Made by a program: the position numbers and the translations under genes. Shown one piece after another: positions 33,976 to 43,181 of a DNA stretch of 57,123 bases. How positions within the stretch are numbered: position 1 is the stretch's first letter; each line of letters begins with the position of its first letter. The stretch comes from DATJBF01 sp035516795 (GTDB taxonomy: Bacteria; Verrucomicrobiota; Verrucomicrobiia; Palsa-1439), in the NCBI GenBank assembly GCA_035516795.1, contig DATIZX010000005.1, positions 1 through 57,123 of the forward strand, given 5' to 3'. Below the pieces are notes generated by a model. The model made no database searches. It was given only the letters and a program-made list of their open reading frames with translations, and had not been told where the DNA came from.

Positions 33976-35036
33976 TTGACTTCGGGCAATCCTTTCTCCT
34001 TCAAAACTTCGTTCAACAATCTAAGATCGTAGATGCGCGAAAGATCAGGGTTCTCATTCAGAAAACCGATCCGCGATGCGTCCTCGGCGGATTTCAAGAG
34101 TGATGCGCTCACCGGATCGTACGTGATCTCCAACCGTTTCCAAGCGCTGTCGAGAGTCGCCTGCGGCAGCGCCCTGGTGGTCTCCGCCTTGATTTCTTCA
34201 TTGAAAATCCGTTTGGCTTCGTCGGGATGATCGTTGATCCATTTCGTCAACTCCACCTGCGCCGCGATCCATTTCTTCAGAAGATCGGGCCGGTCTTTCA
34301 GGAATTTCACGCTGCTGACAAGGTGGGTGGTGACGTATTTGCCACCGGTTTGTTTCCACAGCGAACTTTCATCAAAATAGACTTTTCCATTCGCCTGCAA
34401 TACCAATCGACTGACCCATGGCTCGACCGTCCAAACGGCGTCCAAATCGCCTTTCTGAAATAGCGTAAGCTGATCGGGATTCGCCGTCGGTATCACGAAG
34501 GCGTCCCCACCGGTCATGGTGATGCGCAATCCCTTCGACCGCAGCCACGCCCGGCAGGCTACGTCCTGTGTGTTGCCAAGCTGCGGCGTGCCAATTCTCT
34601 TGCCCTTGAAATCCGCATCGGTTTTGATGCGTCCGTCGGGTTGCACCACCAGGGCGGCTCCGCCGCTGCATGCACCGGCCACGATGCGAATTTCCTCGCC
34701 CTGTGATTTCAGGTACGCGTTAATCGCCGGGTTCGGGCCGACGTACGTGAGATCGACCGACCGCGCGAAGATCGCCTCCATCGCGCTCGGCCCGGCATTG
34801 TAAACAAACCATTGCACTTCCACGTCCGGCCCAAGCCGCTCCTCAAACCAACCCTTCTCTGCCCGACTCAACCCATGCGCAATTACACCCTGGGCGTGTG
34901 TCACGTTTGGGAAATGGCCGACACGAATAACAGTTGTGGAAGCCGCCTTCTCGGCGGCAACTACGGGGACGATCGCACTCATGCCGCCGAGGACGGCAGC
35001 CACTACGCCAGTGAAGCTGCGAAGTATGTGTTTCAT
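33972..35036 (-). CDS. Periplasmic substrate-binding protein of a sulfonate/nitrate-type ABC transporter
   Basis: The 354-residue protein has a signal peptide (SFTGVVAAVLGGMSAIVPVVAAE) and the SsuA/TauA/NrtA-like pattern: IRVGHFPNVTHAQGVIAHG, the GPSAMEAI...VDLTYVGPNPAINAY pocket segment, and FKGKRIGTPQLGNTQD. The ligand, probably an aliphatic sulfonate or related anion, is inferred from the family and the Rrf2 regulator. The ATG at 35036 has GGAGGAG in front and overlaps the end of the regulator gene, so an upstream extension was rejected. Confidence 0.9.
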   Translation of the reverse strand: MKHILRSFTGVVAAVLGGMSAIVPVVAAEKAASTTVIRVGHFPNVTHAQGVIAHGLSRAEKGWFEERLGPDVEVQWFVYNAGPSAMEAIFARSVDLTYVGPNPAINAYLKSQGEEIRIVAGACSGGAALVVQPDGRIKTDADFKGKRIGTPQLGNTQDVACRAWLRSKGLRITMTGGDAFVIPTANPDQLTLFQKGDLDAVWTVEPWVSRLVLQANGKVYFDESSLWKQTGGKYVTTHLVSSVKFLKDRPDLLKKWIAAQVELTKWINDHPDEAKRIFNEEIKAETTRALPQATLDSAWKRLEITYDPVSASLLKSAEDASRIGFLNENPDLSRIYDLRLLNEVLKEKGLPEVK

Positions 35037-35509
35037 GATTTCTCCTCCAGAAACGGCAATGGAACTTTGTCGCGTTTGATCTTCCGCAGTGTCACGTCCA
35101 CCACGTTTTGCAGCGTGTACTTGTCGAGGATATCGGCGATGGCGTTGCGCACATCCACCATCAACAAGCGCAGTCCGCAATGCGCTTCGTCCGGACACGA
35201 GCACGGCGCGTAAGCGGTCACGCTCGCGCACGAAATTGGCGCCAGCGGCCCGTCGATGTACCGGACCACGTCGCCGATTTTGATCCTGGTCATCGGCTTC
35301 TTGAGAAAATAACCGCCGCCCTTGCCGCGTTTGCTATCGAGATAACCGCCTCGATTCAAGTCGAGCAGGATCGCCTCGAGAAACTTGATGGGAATGTTTT
35401 CCTTCTCGGCCAACTCGCGAATCTGAAGCTTGGGCCGCCCCAATTCCTGGGCGATCCCCAAATTGATCAACGACCGCAACGCGTATTCACCCCGCTTGGA
35501 TACCCGCAT
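35033..35509 (-). CDS. Rrf2-family transcriptional regulator
   Basis: The 158-residue protein has the N-terminal winged helix of Rrf2 proteins (SKRGEYALRSLINLG, IPIKFLEAILLDLNRGGYLDSKRGKGGGYFL). A Cys-rich segment follows (SCASVTAYAPCSCPDEAHCG) that could hold an iron-sulfur cluster as in IscR/NsrR. It is the first gene of the ABC transporter operon and overlaps the next gene by 4 bp, so it probably regulates its own operon. CymR/CysR-type sulfur regulators belong to the same family. Confidence 0.88.
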   Translation of the reverse strand: MRVSKRGEYALRSLINLGIAQELGRPKLQIRELAEKENIPIKFLEAILLDLNRGGYLDSKRGKGGGYFLKKPMTRIKIGDVVRYIDGPLAPISCASVTAYAPCSCPDEAHCGLRLLMVDVRNAIADILDKYTLQNVVDVTLRKIKRDKVPLPFLEEKS

Positions 35510-35520
35510 AATTCAGAAGG

Positions 35521-35535
35521 CTACTATACTGGTAG
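35521..35535. promoter_or_regulatory. Operator-like dyad over the Rrf2 operon promoter
   Basis: CTACTATACTGGTAG is a dyad (CTAC..GTAG). Read on the minus strand it contains a -10-like TATAGT, 12 bp before the Rrf2 start codon. There is no good -35 element at the right spacing. This position suits autoregulation by the Rrf2 protein; the assignment is inferred. Confidence 0.4.
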
Positions 35536-35672
35536 ACAATTGCAAGCGGTTTTTTGAGACCGTCGATAGCGCCATCGCAATTCCCCGGTGCTTTTTTGTT
35601 GCGCGGCGCGGGAAATCCGGGTAAATCCGTGCAAGGCGCGGCGACATTGCCAGCGGCGAGGAAATCAAAATT

Positions 35673-37250
35673 ATGAGTCAATACGGATTGGAGCATCACG
35701 GTATCGTAAGTCCCGGCACGGTGCATTGGAACCTGCCGGTTTCCCAATTGGTAGAGGAATCGGTCAAGCGCGGCGAGGGCATGTTGACCAGTAGCGGCGC
35801 GCTGAACGCGATGACCGGCAAGCGCACGGGCCGATCTCCCCGCGACAAGTTCGTCGTGGAAGAGCCTTCCACGCGCGACAGGATTTGGTGGGGCAAGGTC
35901 AATCAACCGATCAGCGAGAAGAATTATCTCGGATTGCGCCAGGAAGTGCTGGCGTACCTGCAGGGCCGCGAGCTGTTCGTGATGGACGGATTTGCCGGCG
36001 CCGACCAGCGCTACTCGATGCCGATCCGGATTGTGACGGAGTTTGCCTGGCATAACCTGTTCGTGAAACAGCTTTTCCGCCGGGCGAAGCCGGAACAACT
36101 CAAATCGCACGTGCCGGAATGGACGGTACTCAATGCCTGCCGTTTCCTTGCTGACCCGAAGAAGCACAAGCTCAACAGCGAAGTGTTCATCATCGTGGAT
36201 TTTTCGCGAAAGACCGTGCTGATCGGCGGTTCGCAATACGCAGGCGAGATCAAGAAGAGCATTTTCTCCGTGCTCAATTTCGTGCTGCCGCAAAAAGATG
36301 TGTTGCCGATGCATTGCTCGGCCAACGTCGGCAATGCCGGCGATGTGGCTTTGTTTTTCGGATTGAGCGGTACGGGCAAGACGACGCTCTCCGCCGATCC
36401 GTCCCGCGGCTTGATCGGCGATGACGAACACGGCTGGAGCGACCAGGGCGTGTTCAATTTCGAGGGCGGCTGTTACGCCAAGTGCATCAAATTGACGAAG
36501 GAACGGGAGCCGCTGATTTGGGGCGCGATTCGGTTCGGATCGGTCATCGAGAACGTCATGGTAAATCCCGAAACGCGAGAACCGAATTATTTCGACGATT
36601 CAATCACGGAAAACACCCGGTGCGCGTATCCGCTGGATTTCATACCGAATGCCGTGCCGGGCGGTACGGCTGGACACCCGAAAGCCATCATCCTTCTGGC
36701 GGCCGATGCGTTTGGGGTGTTGCCGCCGGTGGCGCGATTGAATCCGGCACAAGCCATGTACCATTTCATTTCGGGTTACACAGCGTCGCTGGCTGGCACG
36801 GAAGCCAACATAGGCAAGGATCCGACGCCTACGTTCTCGGCTTGTTTCGGGGCGCCCTTCCTGCCTTTACCGCCACAGGTGTATGCTGAGATGTTGGCCG
36901 AGAAAATGAAAAAGCACGGCGTCAGTTGTTATTTGCTGAATACCGGCTGGGTTGGCGAGCCATTCGGTCACGGGGCTCGCATCCCACTGTGGCAGAACCG
37001 CCATAATGTCGCGCAGATTCTCGACGGCACGCTGGATGCCGCCGAATTCCGCGTAGATCCGACCTTCAAATTCGAGGTTCCGAAAGCGTTGCCCGAAGTC
37101 CCGCCGGAATTGCTGGCTCCACGTTACGGCGCAAAGAAGGCTGAAGATTACGACAAACGAGCGAAAGAATTGGCGGCCAAATTTGCAAAAAACTTTGAAC
37201 AGTTCAAAGGCGCTTCCGAGGAAATCATGGCGGCCGGGCCGAAGATCTGA
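35673..37250 (+). CDS. pckA: Phosphoenolpyruvate carboxykinase (ATP)
   Basis: The 525-residue enzyme makes phosphoenolpyruvate from oxaloacetate and ATP at the entry to gluconeogenesis. It shows TGKRTGRSPRDKF (substrate loop), the kinase P-loop GLSGTGKTTLS (about residues 230-240), the metal-binding LIGDDEHGWSDQGVFNFEGGCYAK, and the late NTGWVGEPFGHGARIP segment. Length and motifs fit the ATP-dependent class. It is divergent from the Rrf2 operon. The ATG at 35673 has GGCGAGGAAA upstream. Confidence 0.95.
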   Translation: MSQYGLEHHGIVSPGTVHWNLPVSQLVEESVKRGEGMLTSSGALNAMTGKRTGRSPRDKFVVEEPSTRDRIWWGKVNQPISEKNYLGLRQEVLAYLQGRELFVMDGFAGADQRYSMPIRIVTEFAWHNLFVKQLFRRAKPEQLKSHVPEWTVLNACRFLADPKKHKLNSEVFIIVDFSRKTVLIGGSQYAGEIKKSIFSVLNFVLPQKDVLPMHCSANVGNAGDVALFFGLSGTGKTTLSADPSRGLIGDDEHGWSDQGVFNFEGGCYAKCIKLTKEREPLIWGAIRFGSVIENVMVNPETREPNYFDDSITENTRCAYPLDFIPNAVPGGTAGHPKAIILLAADAFGVLPPVARLNPAQAMYHFISGYTASLAGTEANIGKDPTPTFSACFGAPFLPLPPQVYAEMLAEKMKKHGVSCYLLNTGWVGEPFGHGARIPLWQNRHNVAQILDGTLDAAEFRVDPTFKFEVPKALPEVPPELLAPRYGAKKAEDYDKRAKELAAKFAKNFEQFKGASEEIMAAGPKI

Positions 37251-37271
37251 TAATCGGTTGCTGGCCATTGT

Positions 37272-37296
37272 GGCTGGCGCGACTGCCGGGCCAGCC
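37272..37296 (+). terminator. Possible stem-loop after pckA
   Basis: GGCTGGC and GCCAGCC form a 7-bp stem around 11 bases, 22 bp after the pckA stop. There is no T-run, so intrinsic termination is doubtful; it may only stabilise the 3' end. Confidence 0.3.
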
Positions 37297-37364
37297 CTGT
37301 AAAAGCGCCAGAGTGGTTCTACAAGGCTTGCGTGCGCCACGGTCGTCGGTTATTCTGCGGTGCC

Positions 37365-38447
37365 ATGAGGGAAATGGGGGCTGCTCGCGCAGCGCGAAAG
37401 AGACAAACGGCCGTAGTCCTCTCGGCTTTCTTGACGCTCTCCAGCGTCGCGAGAGCCGCAGAGATTGTCGATGGCGTGGCGGCCATTGTAAACGACAAGG
37501 TCATTACCTACAGCGAGGTCCGGGATTTCGTCCAGCCGGTCGTCCAACAACTGCGCCGCAATTACACTGGCGACCAACTTGTGGAACAGGTGCGCAAGGC
37601 GCAGATGGACGCGCTGAATCAGCTTATCGAGCGCACGCTGATCATTGAGGAATTCAAGGAAAAGGGCTACAAAATTCCGGAGACGGTCATTGACCAGCAG
37701 ATCAACGATATCATCGCCGACGATTACGGCGGCAATCGCGCCGCATTCATCAAGACTCTGGAAGCCCAGAACCTGACATTGGCCCAGTATCGCGACCAAG
37801 TCCGCGACCGGGTCATCGTGCAGGCCATGCGCGGCCACAAAGCGCAGCAGGCGGTCGTGGTCTCGCCCTACAAGATCGAGAAGTATTACCAGGACAATCT
37901 CGACCAATACAAAGTGGGCGATCAGATCAAGCTGCGAATGATATTCATCAAGCGCGGACAGGAATCAGAAGCCACGAGCCATGCTGCGGAGGGCGGCAGC
38001 AATGTTACAGAACAGGCGGTTGGGAGCAATTTGGTCGAAGCCGCTTCGGAATCGAATGCACCGCCGAAGGATGTGCAGAGCGAATTGGCTGAAGAAATCG
38101 TGGCGAAGCTCGACGCGGGCGACAGTTTCGAGAGCATGGCACGGGTTTATTCCGAAGCGAAAGAAGCCAAGGAAGGCGGCGACTGGGGTTGGATTGGCAA
38201 AGACGTATTGCGCAAGGAGCTCAATGCCGTCGCTTTTTCATTGAAACCCGGGCAGCACAGCCGGGTAATCGAGACGGCGGAAGGTTACTATATCCTGCAC
38301 GTGGACGATGTGAAACCCGCCCACACGATACCGTTGGCGGACGTGCGGGACGATATCGAGAGGATTCTTCTGCAGCAGCAGCGTGCCAAGATGCAGGAGG
38401 ACTGGGTCAAGGACCTCCGTGGTAAGGCGTACATTCGCCTGTTTTAA
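37365..38447 (+). CDS. surA: SurA-like periplasmic peptidyl-prolyl cis-trans isomerase
   Basis: The 360-residue protein has a signal peptide (TAVVLSAFLTLSSVARA) and a SurA N-terminal chaperone region (DGVAAIVNDKVITYSEVRDFV, ALNQLIERTLIIEEF). A parvulin domain follows (GDSFESMARVYSEAKEAKEGGDWGWIGKDVL, EGYYILHVDD). It folds outer membrane proteins. An insertion rich in Glu, Ser and Ala (about residues 210-245) splits the end of the chaperone part from the rotamase part. Only one parvulin domain is present, versus two in E. coli SurA. The downstream order pdxA-rsmA matches the conserved cluster, which supports the name. Confidence 0.88.
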   Translation: MREMGAARAARKRQTAVVLSAFLTLSSVARAAEIVDGVAAIVNDKVITYSEVRDFVQPVVQQLRRNYTGDQLVEQVRKAQMDALNQLIERTLIIEEFKEKGYKIPETVIDQQINDIIADDYGGNRAAFIKTLEAQNLTLAQYRDQVRDRVIVQAMRGHKAQQAVVVSPYKIEKYYQDNLDQYKVGDQIKLRMIFIKRGQESEATSHAAEGGSNVTEQAVGSNLVEAASESNAPPKDVQSELAEEIVAKLDAGDSFESMARVYSEAKEAKEGGDWGWIGKDVLRKELNAVAFSLKPGQHSRVIETAEGYYILHVDDVKPAHTIPLADVRDDIERILLQQQRAKMQEDWVKDLRGKAYIRLF

Positions 38448-38544
38448 CAACTCGAAGCACGAAACCTGAAACCATTCCAAGTGCGGACAGGCAATCACCA
38501 ACGCGCCATGCTGGCTCATTTTGACTTCGACTCTGTTCGGTGCC

Positions 38545-38566
38545 TCGAATTTCGGATTTCGGATTT
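38545..38566. repeat. Short copy of the TTTCGGATTTCGG repeat family
   Basis: TCGAATTTCGGATTTCGG lies directly before the pdxA start codon. It resembles the arms of the elements at 24410-24562 and 46534-46620 and leaves no Shine-Dalgarno in front of pdxA. Confidence 0.55.
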
Positions 38567-39409
38567 ATGAGCCGCAGGCGAATTGGCATTACGCTGGGTG
38601 ACGTGGCCGGTATCGGTCCGGAGATCGTTGCCAAAGCGCTCGCCTCCCGCAAACTGGATAAACACTTCGAGTACGTGGTGATCGGCAATGCGCGGACACG
38701 TCGCCGAGCCGATGCAGCCGATTGGGTGGTTGAAGGCGCACGACGCTGTCTGGCCGGCGATTTGGCTGCCTTGGTCACCGCCCCCATCAGCAAGCAGCTT
38801 CTGCGGGACGCCGGCTATCGGTTCGAGGGGCATACCGAGCTTCTGGCTTACGTCGCACGGAGAAAGCGCTTTGCCATGATGCTGGTGGGTGGTCCCTTGC
38901 GGGTGGCATTGGCGACAATTCATGTGCCACTTGCCAAAGTGCCACGTTTGCTTACGACCCGACGAATCATCGAGGTCATCGAACTTTCGCACGACGTTTG
39001 CAGGCGTTTTGGAGCCAAACGGCCCATTATCGCCGTAGCCGGATTAAATCCGCATGCGGGTGAAGGCGGACTGCTTGGCGGGGAGGAAAAGCGTATCATC
39101 GTGCCAGCCGTCCGCCGCGCGACGCGGAACGGAATCCGCGTCATCGGGCCGTTGCCGGCCGACACCTTGTTTCATAAAGCGTATCAGGGCGCGTTTGATG
39201 CCGTGGTGGCCATGTACCACGACCAGGGGTTGGCGCCGCTGAAAATGATCGCGTTCGATACCGGGGTGAATCTGACGCTGGGTTTGCCGTTCGTGCGCAC
39301 CTCACCCGACCACGGCACCGCTTTCGATATCGCCGGCAAAGGAATCGCCAACCCCGCTAGCATGATCGCTGCCATCAACCTTGCTGCCCGTCTTGCCGCG
39401 CGGAAATAA
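38567..39409 (+). CDS. pdxA: 4-hydroxythreonine-4-phosphate dehydrogenase, short form
   Basis: PdxA is an NAD-dependent enzyme of the pyridoxal-phosphate pathway. The sequence has GDVAGIGPEIV at the start and the metal-binding His of EGHTELLAY, LNPHAGEGG and VAMYHDQG. GPLPADTLF, LTLGLPFVRTSPDHGTAFDIAGKG are also conserved. At 280 residues it is about 45-50 shorter than E. coli PdxA (329). The missing part falls between VVIGN (about residue 35) and VVEGARRCLAGD in the N-terminal domain, while all metal ligands remain. It sits between surA and rsmA as in many Proteobacteria. Confidence 0.9.
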   Translation: MSRRRIGITLGDVAGIGPEIVAKALASRKLDKHFEYVVIGNARTRRRADAADWVVEGARRCLAGDLAALVTAPISKQLLRDAGYRFEGHTELLAYVARRKRFAMMLVGGPLRVALATIHVPLAKVPRLLTTRRIIEVIELSHDVCRRFGAKRPIIAVAGLNPHAGEGGLLGGEEKRIIVPAVRRATRNGIRVIGPLPADTLFHKAYQGAFDAVVAMYHDQGLAPLKMIAFDTGVNLTLGLPFVRTSPDHGTAFDIAGKGIANPASMIAAINLAARLAARK

Positions 39410-39486
39410 GCTACCGCGTGACCAAGGCAGGGAGAGCGGCAAATTCTGCTTTGTGTCTGGGTGCCTTGGTGGTTTGATTGTGGGAC

Positions 39487-40296
39487 ATGACCCTGACCGA
39501 AGTTCGACAACTCCTCGCAGAACTGGAGGTCCGCCCGAGCAAGGCGTTGGGGCAGAATTTCCTCGTTGATGCCAACATCCTACAGATTATTCTGCGCGAG
39601 GCCGACATCCGTCGCGACGAAACCGTGCTGGAGATCGGGCCGGGATTGGGAATGTTGACGGGGGCGCTTCTGGATCGCGCGAAAGGAGTCTTTGCCGTCG
39701 AAAAGGATCGGCATTTCGCCGAGTACGTGAGGCAGAAGTTTCCAGCACTCCATCTCATCGAGGGCGACGCCATTAAAGTGCCGCTGCCGAATTGTGACAA
39801 AGTTGTCGCCAATCTTCCCTACAACATTTCGACGCCGATTCTTGAGCGGCTCGTGGATAGCGACTCACGACCGCGCCGCACCGTTGTGACCGTGCAGCGT
39901 GAAGTGGCGCAACGTTTGGCAGCGACGCCACGGCACAAGGATTACGGTGCGCTGACGGTGTTCACCCGGGTTCATTACCATATCACCATCGCTCATGTTG
40001 TTTCCCCAAGATGCTTTTATCCGTCGCCGCGTGTGGAGAGCGCCATCGTGGTGATGGACCGGCGGGACCCGCGCGTCAAGCTACAGCCGGGCGCTCCGTT
40101 TCACGAAATTGTGCGAGCGGGCTTCGGTCAGCGCCGTAAAATGCTCCGGAAGCTGCTTGCCGGCTTCGGCGACATCGACGCAGCGTTTGCTGCAACGTCG
40201 ATTTCTCCGACTACCCGGGCTGAGGAGTTGAGCCTCGAACAGTGGATCTCGCTCGCAAATGCCATTGAAGAAGTGCAGCAGCAGGAACCTCGCTAG
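39487..40296 (+). CDS. rsmA: 16S rRNA dimethyladenosine transferase
   Basis: RsmA (KsgA) dimethylates two adjacent adenosines near the 3' end of 16S rRNA. The 269 residues show KALGQNFLVD, the SAM-binding EIGPGLGMLT, the catalytic NLPYNISTPIL, and the C-terminal VRAGFGQRRKMLRKLL. The start ATG at 39487 gives the family N-terminus TEVRQLLAELEVRPSKALGQ. It ends the surA-pdxA-rsmA cluster and converges with the HEAT-repeat gene. Confidence 0.95.
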   Translation: MTLTEVRQLLAELEVRPSKALGQNFLVDANILQIILREADIRRDETVLEIGPGLGMLTGALLDRAKGVFAVEKDRHFAEYVRQKFPALHLIEGDAIKVPLPNCDKVVANLPYNISTPILERLVDSDSRPRRTVVTVQREVAQRLAATPRHKDYGALTVFTRVHYHITIAHVVSPRCFYPSPRVESAIVVMDRRDPRVKLQPGAPFHEIVRAGFGQRRKMLRKLLAGFGDIDAAFAATSISPTTRAEELSLEQWISLANAIEEVQQQEPR

Positions 40297-40323
40297 GACA
40301 ACCTCTCCAACCAGCAAAGGGAT

Positions 40324-42003
40324 TCAGGTGGTCGTTGCCGGGGTGGATGGCATGGGCGCGGGAGTGGCCGCCGCAGGAGCCGACGGCGCCAGTTTCAATT
40401 TGTTCTTGGCGGCTTTGCCTTCCTTCGTCTTCGGCCAATGGTGCGCGACGTATTCGAGCAATTTGCGTCCGAACTTCAGTTCTTCTCCCGTTCCCTCGCT
40501 AAAGTGGAAACCGACGTAATACAGGTCGGGCGCAGCCAGCGTCTTCTCTCTCTTCAGACGGTCGAACAATTTGAAGGGTTTATCCTGAAGAACGATTTGG
40601 AAGCCGCGCAAGGCATGGTCTTCCGCGCGCAACTGCGGCGCCAGATCTCTGGCGGATTGTTTCAGGTTGCACACACTCAGTTCATACCGAAGTTCGTTGT
40701 CGAACGAATCCGACCGGGCAATCTGCCGCAGGCATTCGACTGCTTTACCCCACTTCTTCATCTTCTTATGCTTCAGACCGACCTGGCGATAAACATCATC
40801 GGCCAATTTCGGGTCGGAATTGCGCAGAAGATAAAGAATGGCTTCGTGGCGCCGGTCACCGGCTTCGAGCGCCCGAGCAGCCAATGCCGCAAACTTCTTG
40901 AGCGATTTCTTGTCCACCGATTCGCTGTGTGGTTTGAGAATCTTCGCCAGCCGCCACGCCGCATCGAGTTTCCGTTCGCGAGCGAACGCGCCCAGCAGCA
41001 ACTGGGTGGCGCCTTTGTGCCGGGCGAGCGCCCCGGCGGCGATTTCGCTCACCTGCGGATCCGGATGTGCGAGCAGGCCCATCATCAGACGATTGCTGGC
41101 GGAATTGTCGGTCACCGCCAACCGGCGTGCGGCGAAGGCGCGGACACTGGAATGCTTACTGCGCAGAAGCTTGCGCCATTGGCCTTCGTAACCCTTGCCG
41201 AGCAGCAGCTTCTCGATGATGTCGAGCGCGATTTGCACAACGTTTGGATAATCCGACTCGCCGAGATACTTGAACATCTGGCCCGCGACTTGATTGACCG
41301 CGGTGCCCGTGTGCTGCAAGCCTTTCAGGCCAAGGAGCGCATTGCGGCGGATATAACCGGCGTTTTTCGGCGTCGAGTATTTCACCAGAATCTTCCGGGC
41401 GTCGGGCGCGCCGATGTACCCAATCAACAGCAAACAGGAGGTCAGCACGCGGTCGTTCTTCCTGACGCGGGCGCTGGTCATGAGTTTGGCAACCTGCCGG
41501 TGCAGAGCGAGTCGATCTTTCGAGGCGGCATCGCCGATGTGACGCCGAACTGCCTGACAAGCTTCTTTGACCAGTTCGAAATCAGGATCGAAAAGCACAT
41601 CGAGGATCAGTTGCATCGCCTCGCGGTTGTGGATGCGCGCCAAAATATCGACCAACACTCGCTTTTGCTGCGGACTGGCTTTTTCAAACTGGCTGCGAAG
41701 ACTGGCGACGTTATCTCCGCCGGAACGCGCGATTATCGCCGCAGCCCGAAGTTTGGTTTCTACATCTGGCGCGTCCAGCAACGGCAGCACGTAAGGGACG
41801 ACAGCGCGCGTGCCCAAGACCTCAAAGGCCTCCAGCACGTATCGGGTAAGCAACTGGTTGGCGTCCTTTAGAGAGGCGCCAAGGGCTTTGACCACGGCGT
41901 CTTGTTTCGGACGCAGTTCGGCAATTACCATGGCGGCGGCGCAGCGCCTCATTCCATCTGGGCTTTGCAGCATGCCGCAAATCGTCTGGAGCGTCTTCTC
42001 CAT
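40324..42003 (-). CDS. HEAT-repeat protein
   Basis: The 559-residue protein is made of helical repeats of the HEAT type (RRCAAAMVIAELRPKQDAVVKALG, TRAVVPYVLPLLDAPDVETKLRAAAII, SSVRAFAARRLAV, DPQVSEIAAGALARH), probably a protein-interaction scaffold. The last third switches to TPR-like helices (YRQVGLKHKKMKKWGKAVECLRQIARSD). The C-terminus is a Lys/Ala/Pro/Thr-rich tail. The ATG at 42003 was preferred because a TTGCAA/17 bp/TACGGT promoter-like pair lies just upstream. A GTG at 42135 would add 44 residues, including a hydrophobic stretch, and remains possible. Confidence 0.75.
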   Translation of the reverse strand: MEKTLQTICGMLQSPDGMRRCAAAMVIAELRPKQDAVVKALGASLKDANQLLTRYVLEAFEVLGTRAVVPYVLPLLDAPDVETKLRAAAIIARSGGDNVASLRSQFEKASPQQKRVLVDILARIHNREAMQLILDVLFDPDFELVKEACQAVRRHIGDAASKDRLALHRQVAKLMTSARVRKNDRVLTSCLLLIGYIGAPDARKILVKYSTPKNAGYIRRNALLGLKGLQHTGTAVNQVAGQMFKYLGESDYPNVVQIALDIIEKLLLGKGYEGQWRKLLRSKHSSVRAFAARRLAVTDNSASNRLMMGLLAHPDPQVSEIAAGALARHKGATQLLLGAFARERKLDAAWRLAKILKPHSESVDKKSLKKFAALAARALEAGDRRHEAILYLLRNSDPKLADDVYRQVGLKHKKMKKWGKAVECLRQIARSDSFDNELRYELSVCNLKQSARDLAPQLRAEDHALRGFQIVLQDKPFKLFDRLKREKTLAAPDLYYVGFHFSEGTGEELKFGRKLLEYVAHHWPKTKEGKAAKNKLKLAPSAPAAATPAPMPSTPATTT

Positions 42004-42136
42004 TATGGGGCGATACCGTACCAGAACACGCGGACGCTTGCAATGCAGGCGCACTTCTTGTAGTCTGCCGACGACCTGCGTAACCACGAAAACGCAAGTC
42101 ATTGCGAATGTGATGGTTAGACACAAGGAGAGCACG

Positions 42137-43132
42137 GTGGCTTACAGTTTAGAGCAACTTCGGGCGATTTATTTCCGACCTTTTTTTGAGCTGATTCAGC
42201 AGGCCAGAGCCACTTTTCTGCGAAATTGGAAAGGGGATGAAATCCAACTTTGCACCCTTCTTAGCATCAAAACCGGCGGTTGCAGCGAGGATTGCGCGTA
42301 CTGTGCCCAGAGCGCTCGCTATGATACCGGAGTGCAGCCACGGCGGCTGATGTCTACTGAAGAAATATTGGAAATAGCCCACCGTGCCCGGGCAAACGGT
42401 TCGACGCGATTCTGCATGGGCACAGCTTGGAACGGTGTTCGAGAAGGAACCAGTCAATTTCAGTCCGTGCTCGAAACGGTGCGGGCGGTCAGCGAATTGG
42501 ACATGGAAGTCTGTGTGACGCTCGGCCATCTAACCGAAACTGCGGCGCAGCAATTAAAGGCTGCCGGCGTCACCGCCTACAATCACAACATCGATACCAG
42601 CCCCGAATTTTACCCGCAGATTGTCACTACCCACACGTTTCAAGACCGTCTCAATACGATTCGCGCCGTGCAGAAGGCTGGTATGTCCGTTTGTTGCGGC
42701 GGGATTATTGGGATGGGCGAGAGCGTTGAAGATCGCCTGCGGATGTTGGAAGTACTAACGAACTTCGATCCGCCGCCGGAAAGTGTACCCATCAACTGCC
42801 TCATGGCCATGCCCGGGACGCCGCTGGAAGAGCAACCGCCCGTGGATGTGTTTGAATTGGTGCGGCTTGTGGCGACCACTCGTCTCGCCTTGCCACTTGC
42901 CAAAGTGCGTCTTTCGGCGGGCCGTACGCGGTTATCTCCGGAGGCGCAGGCGCTGTGTTTCTTTGCCGGGGCGAACTCGATTTTTTACGGCAACAAACTG
43001 CTCACGGCGGAAAATCCCGAAGCTGATGCCGATCGCAAACTGCTCGCGGAACTGGGGCTCACGGCACAGCCGCCATTCACAAGCATGGCTCTGCCTGTCT
43101 CTGAAAACTCTGTCTTGCCAGAGACCGCCTGA
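42137..43132 (+). CDS. bioB: Biotin synthase
   Basis: BioB is a radical-SAM enzyme that inserts sulfur into dethiobiotin. The 331-residue protein has the radical-SAM cysteines in GGCSEDCAYCAQS (Cys49, 53, 56), followed by FCMGTAWNG, CVTLGHLT, YNHNIDTSPEFYP and CCGGIIGMGE. LSAGR near the C-terminus contains the Arg ligand of the second Fe-S cluster. The GTG at 42137 is 6 bases after AAGGAG. No other biotin genes are adjacent. Confidence 0.95.
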   Translation: MAYSLEQLRAIYFRPFFELIQQARATFLRNWKGDEIQLCTLLSIKTGGCSEDCAYCAQSARYDTGVQPRRLMSTEEILEIAHRARANGSTRFCMGTAWNGVREGTSQFQSVLETVRAVSELDMEVCVTLGHLTETAAQQLKAAGVTAYNHNIDTSPEFYPQIVTTHTFQDRLNTIRAVQKAGMSVCCGGIIGMGESVEDRLRMLEVLTNFDPPPESVPINCLMAMPGTPLEEQPPVDVFELVRLVATTRLALPLAKVRLSAGRTRLSPEAQALCFFAGANSIFYGNKLLTAENPEADADRKLLAELGLTAQPPFTSMALPVSENSVLPETA

Positions 43133-43181
43133 AACGCTACACTAGGCTTGCTCGTCCTGTCGCGAGCGCGTGGTGGGTGCC

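Noticed and set aside
35521..35535. LexA site upstream of the Rrf2 operon (shares TATACTGGT with the lexA palindrome)
   Set aside because: Only the left half resembles the lexA operator; the dyad CTAC..GTAG is different and better explained by the adjacent Rrf2 gene.
37272..37296. Firm intrinsic terminator after pckA
   Set aside because: A stem exists but there is no T-run; it is listed only as a weak candidate.
40438..41871. Plus-strand frame of about 480 codons opposite the HEAT-repeat gene
   Set aside because: The HEAT repeats on the minus strand are clear; the opposite frame has no motif.
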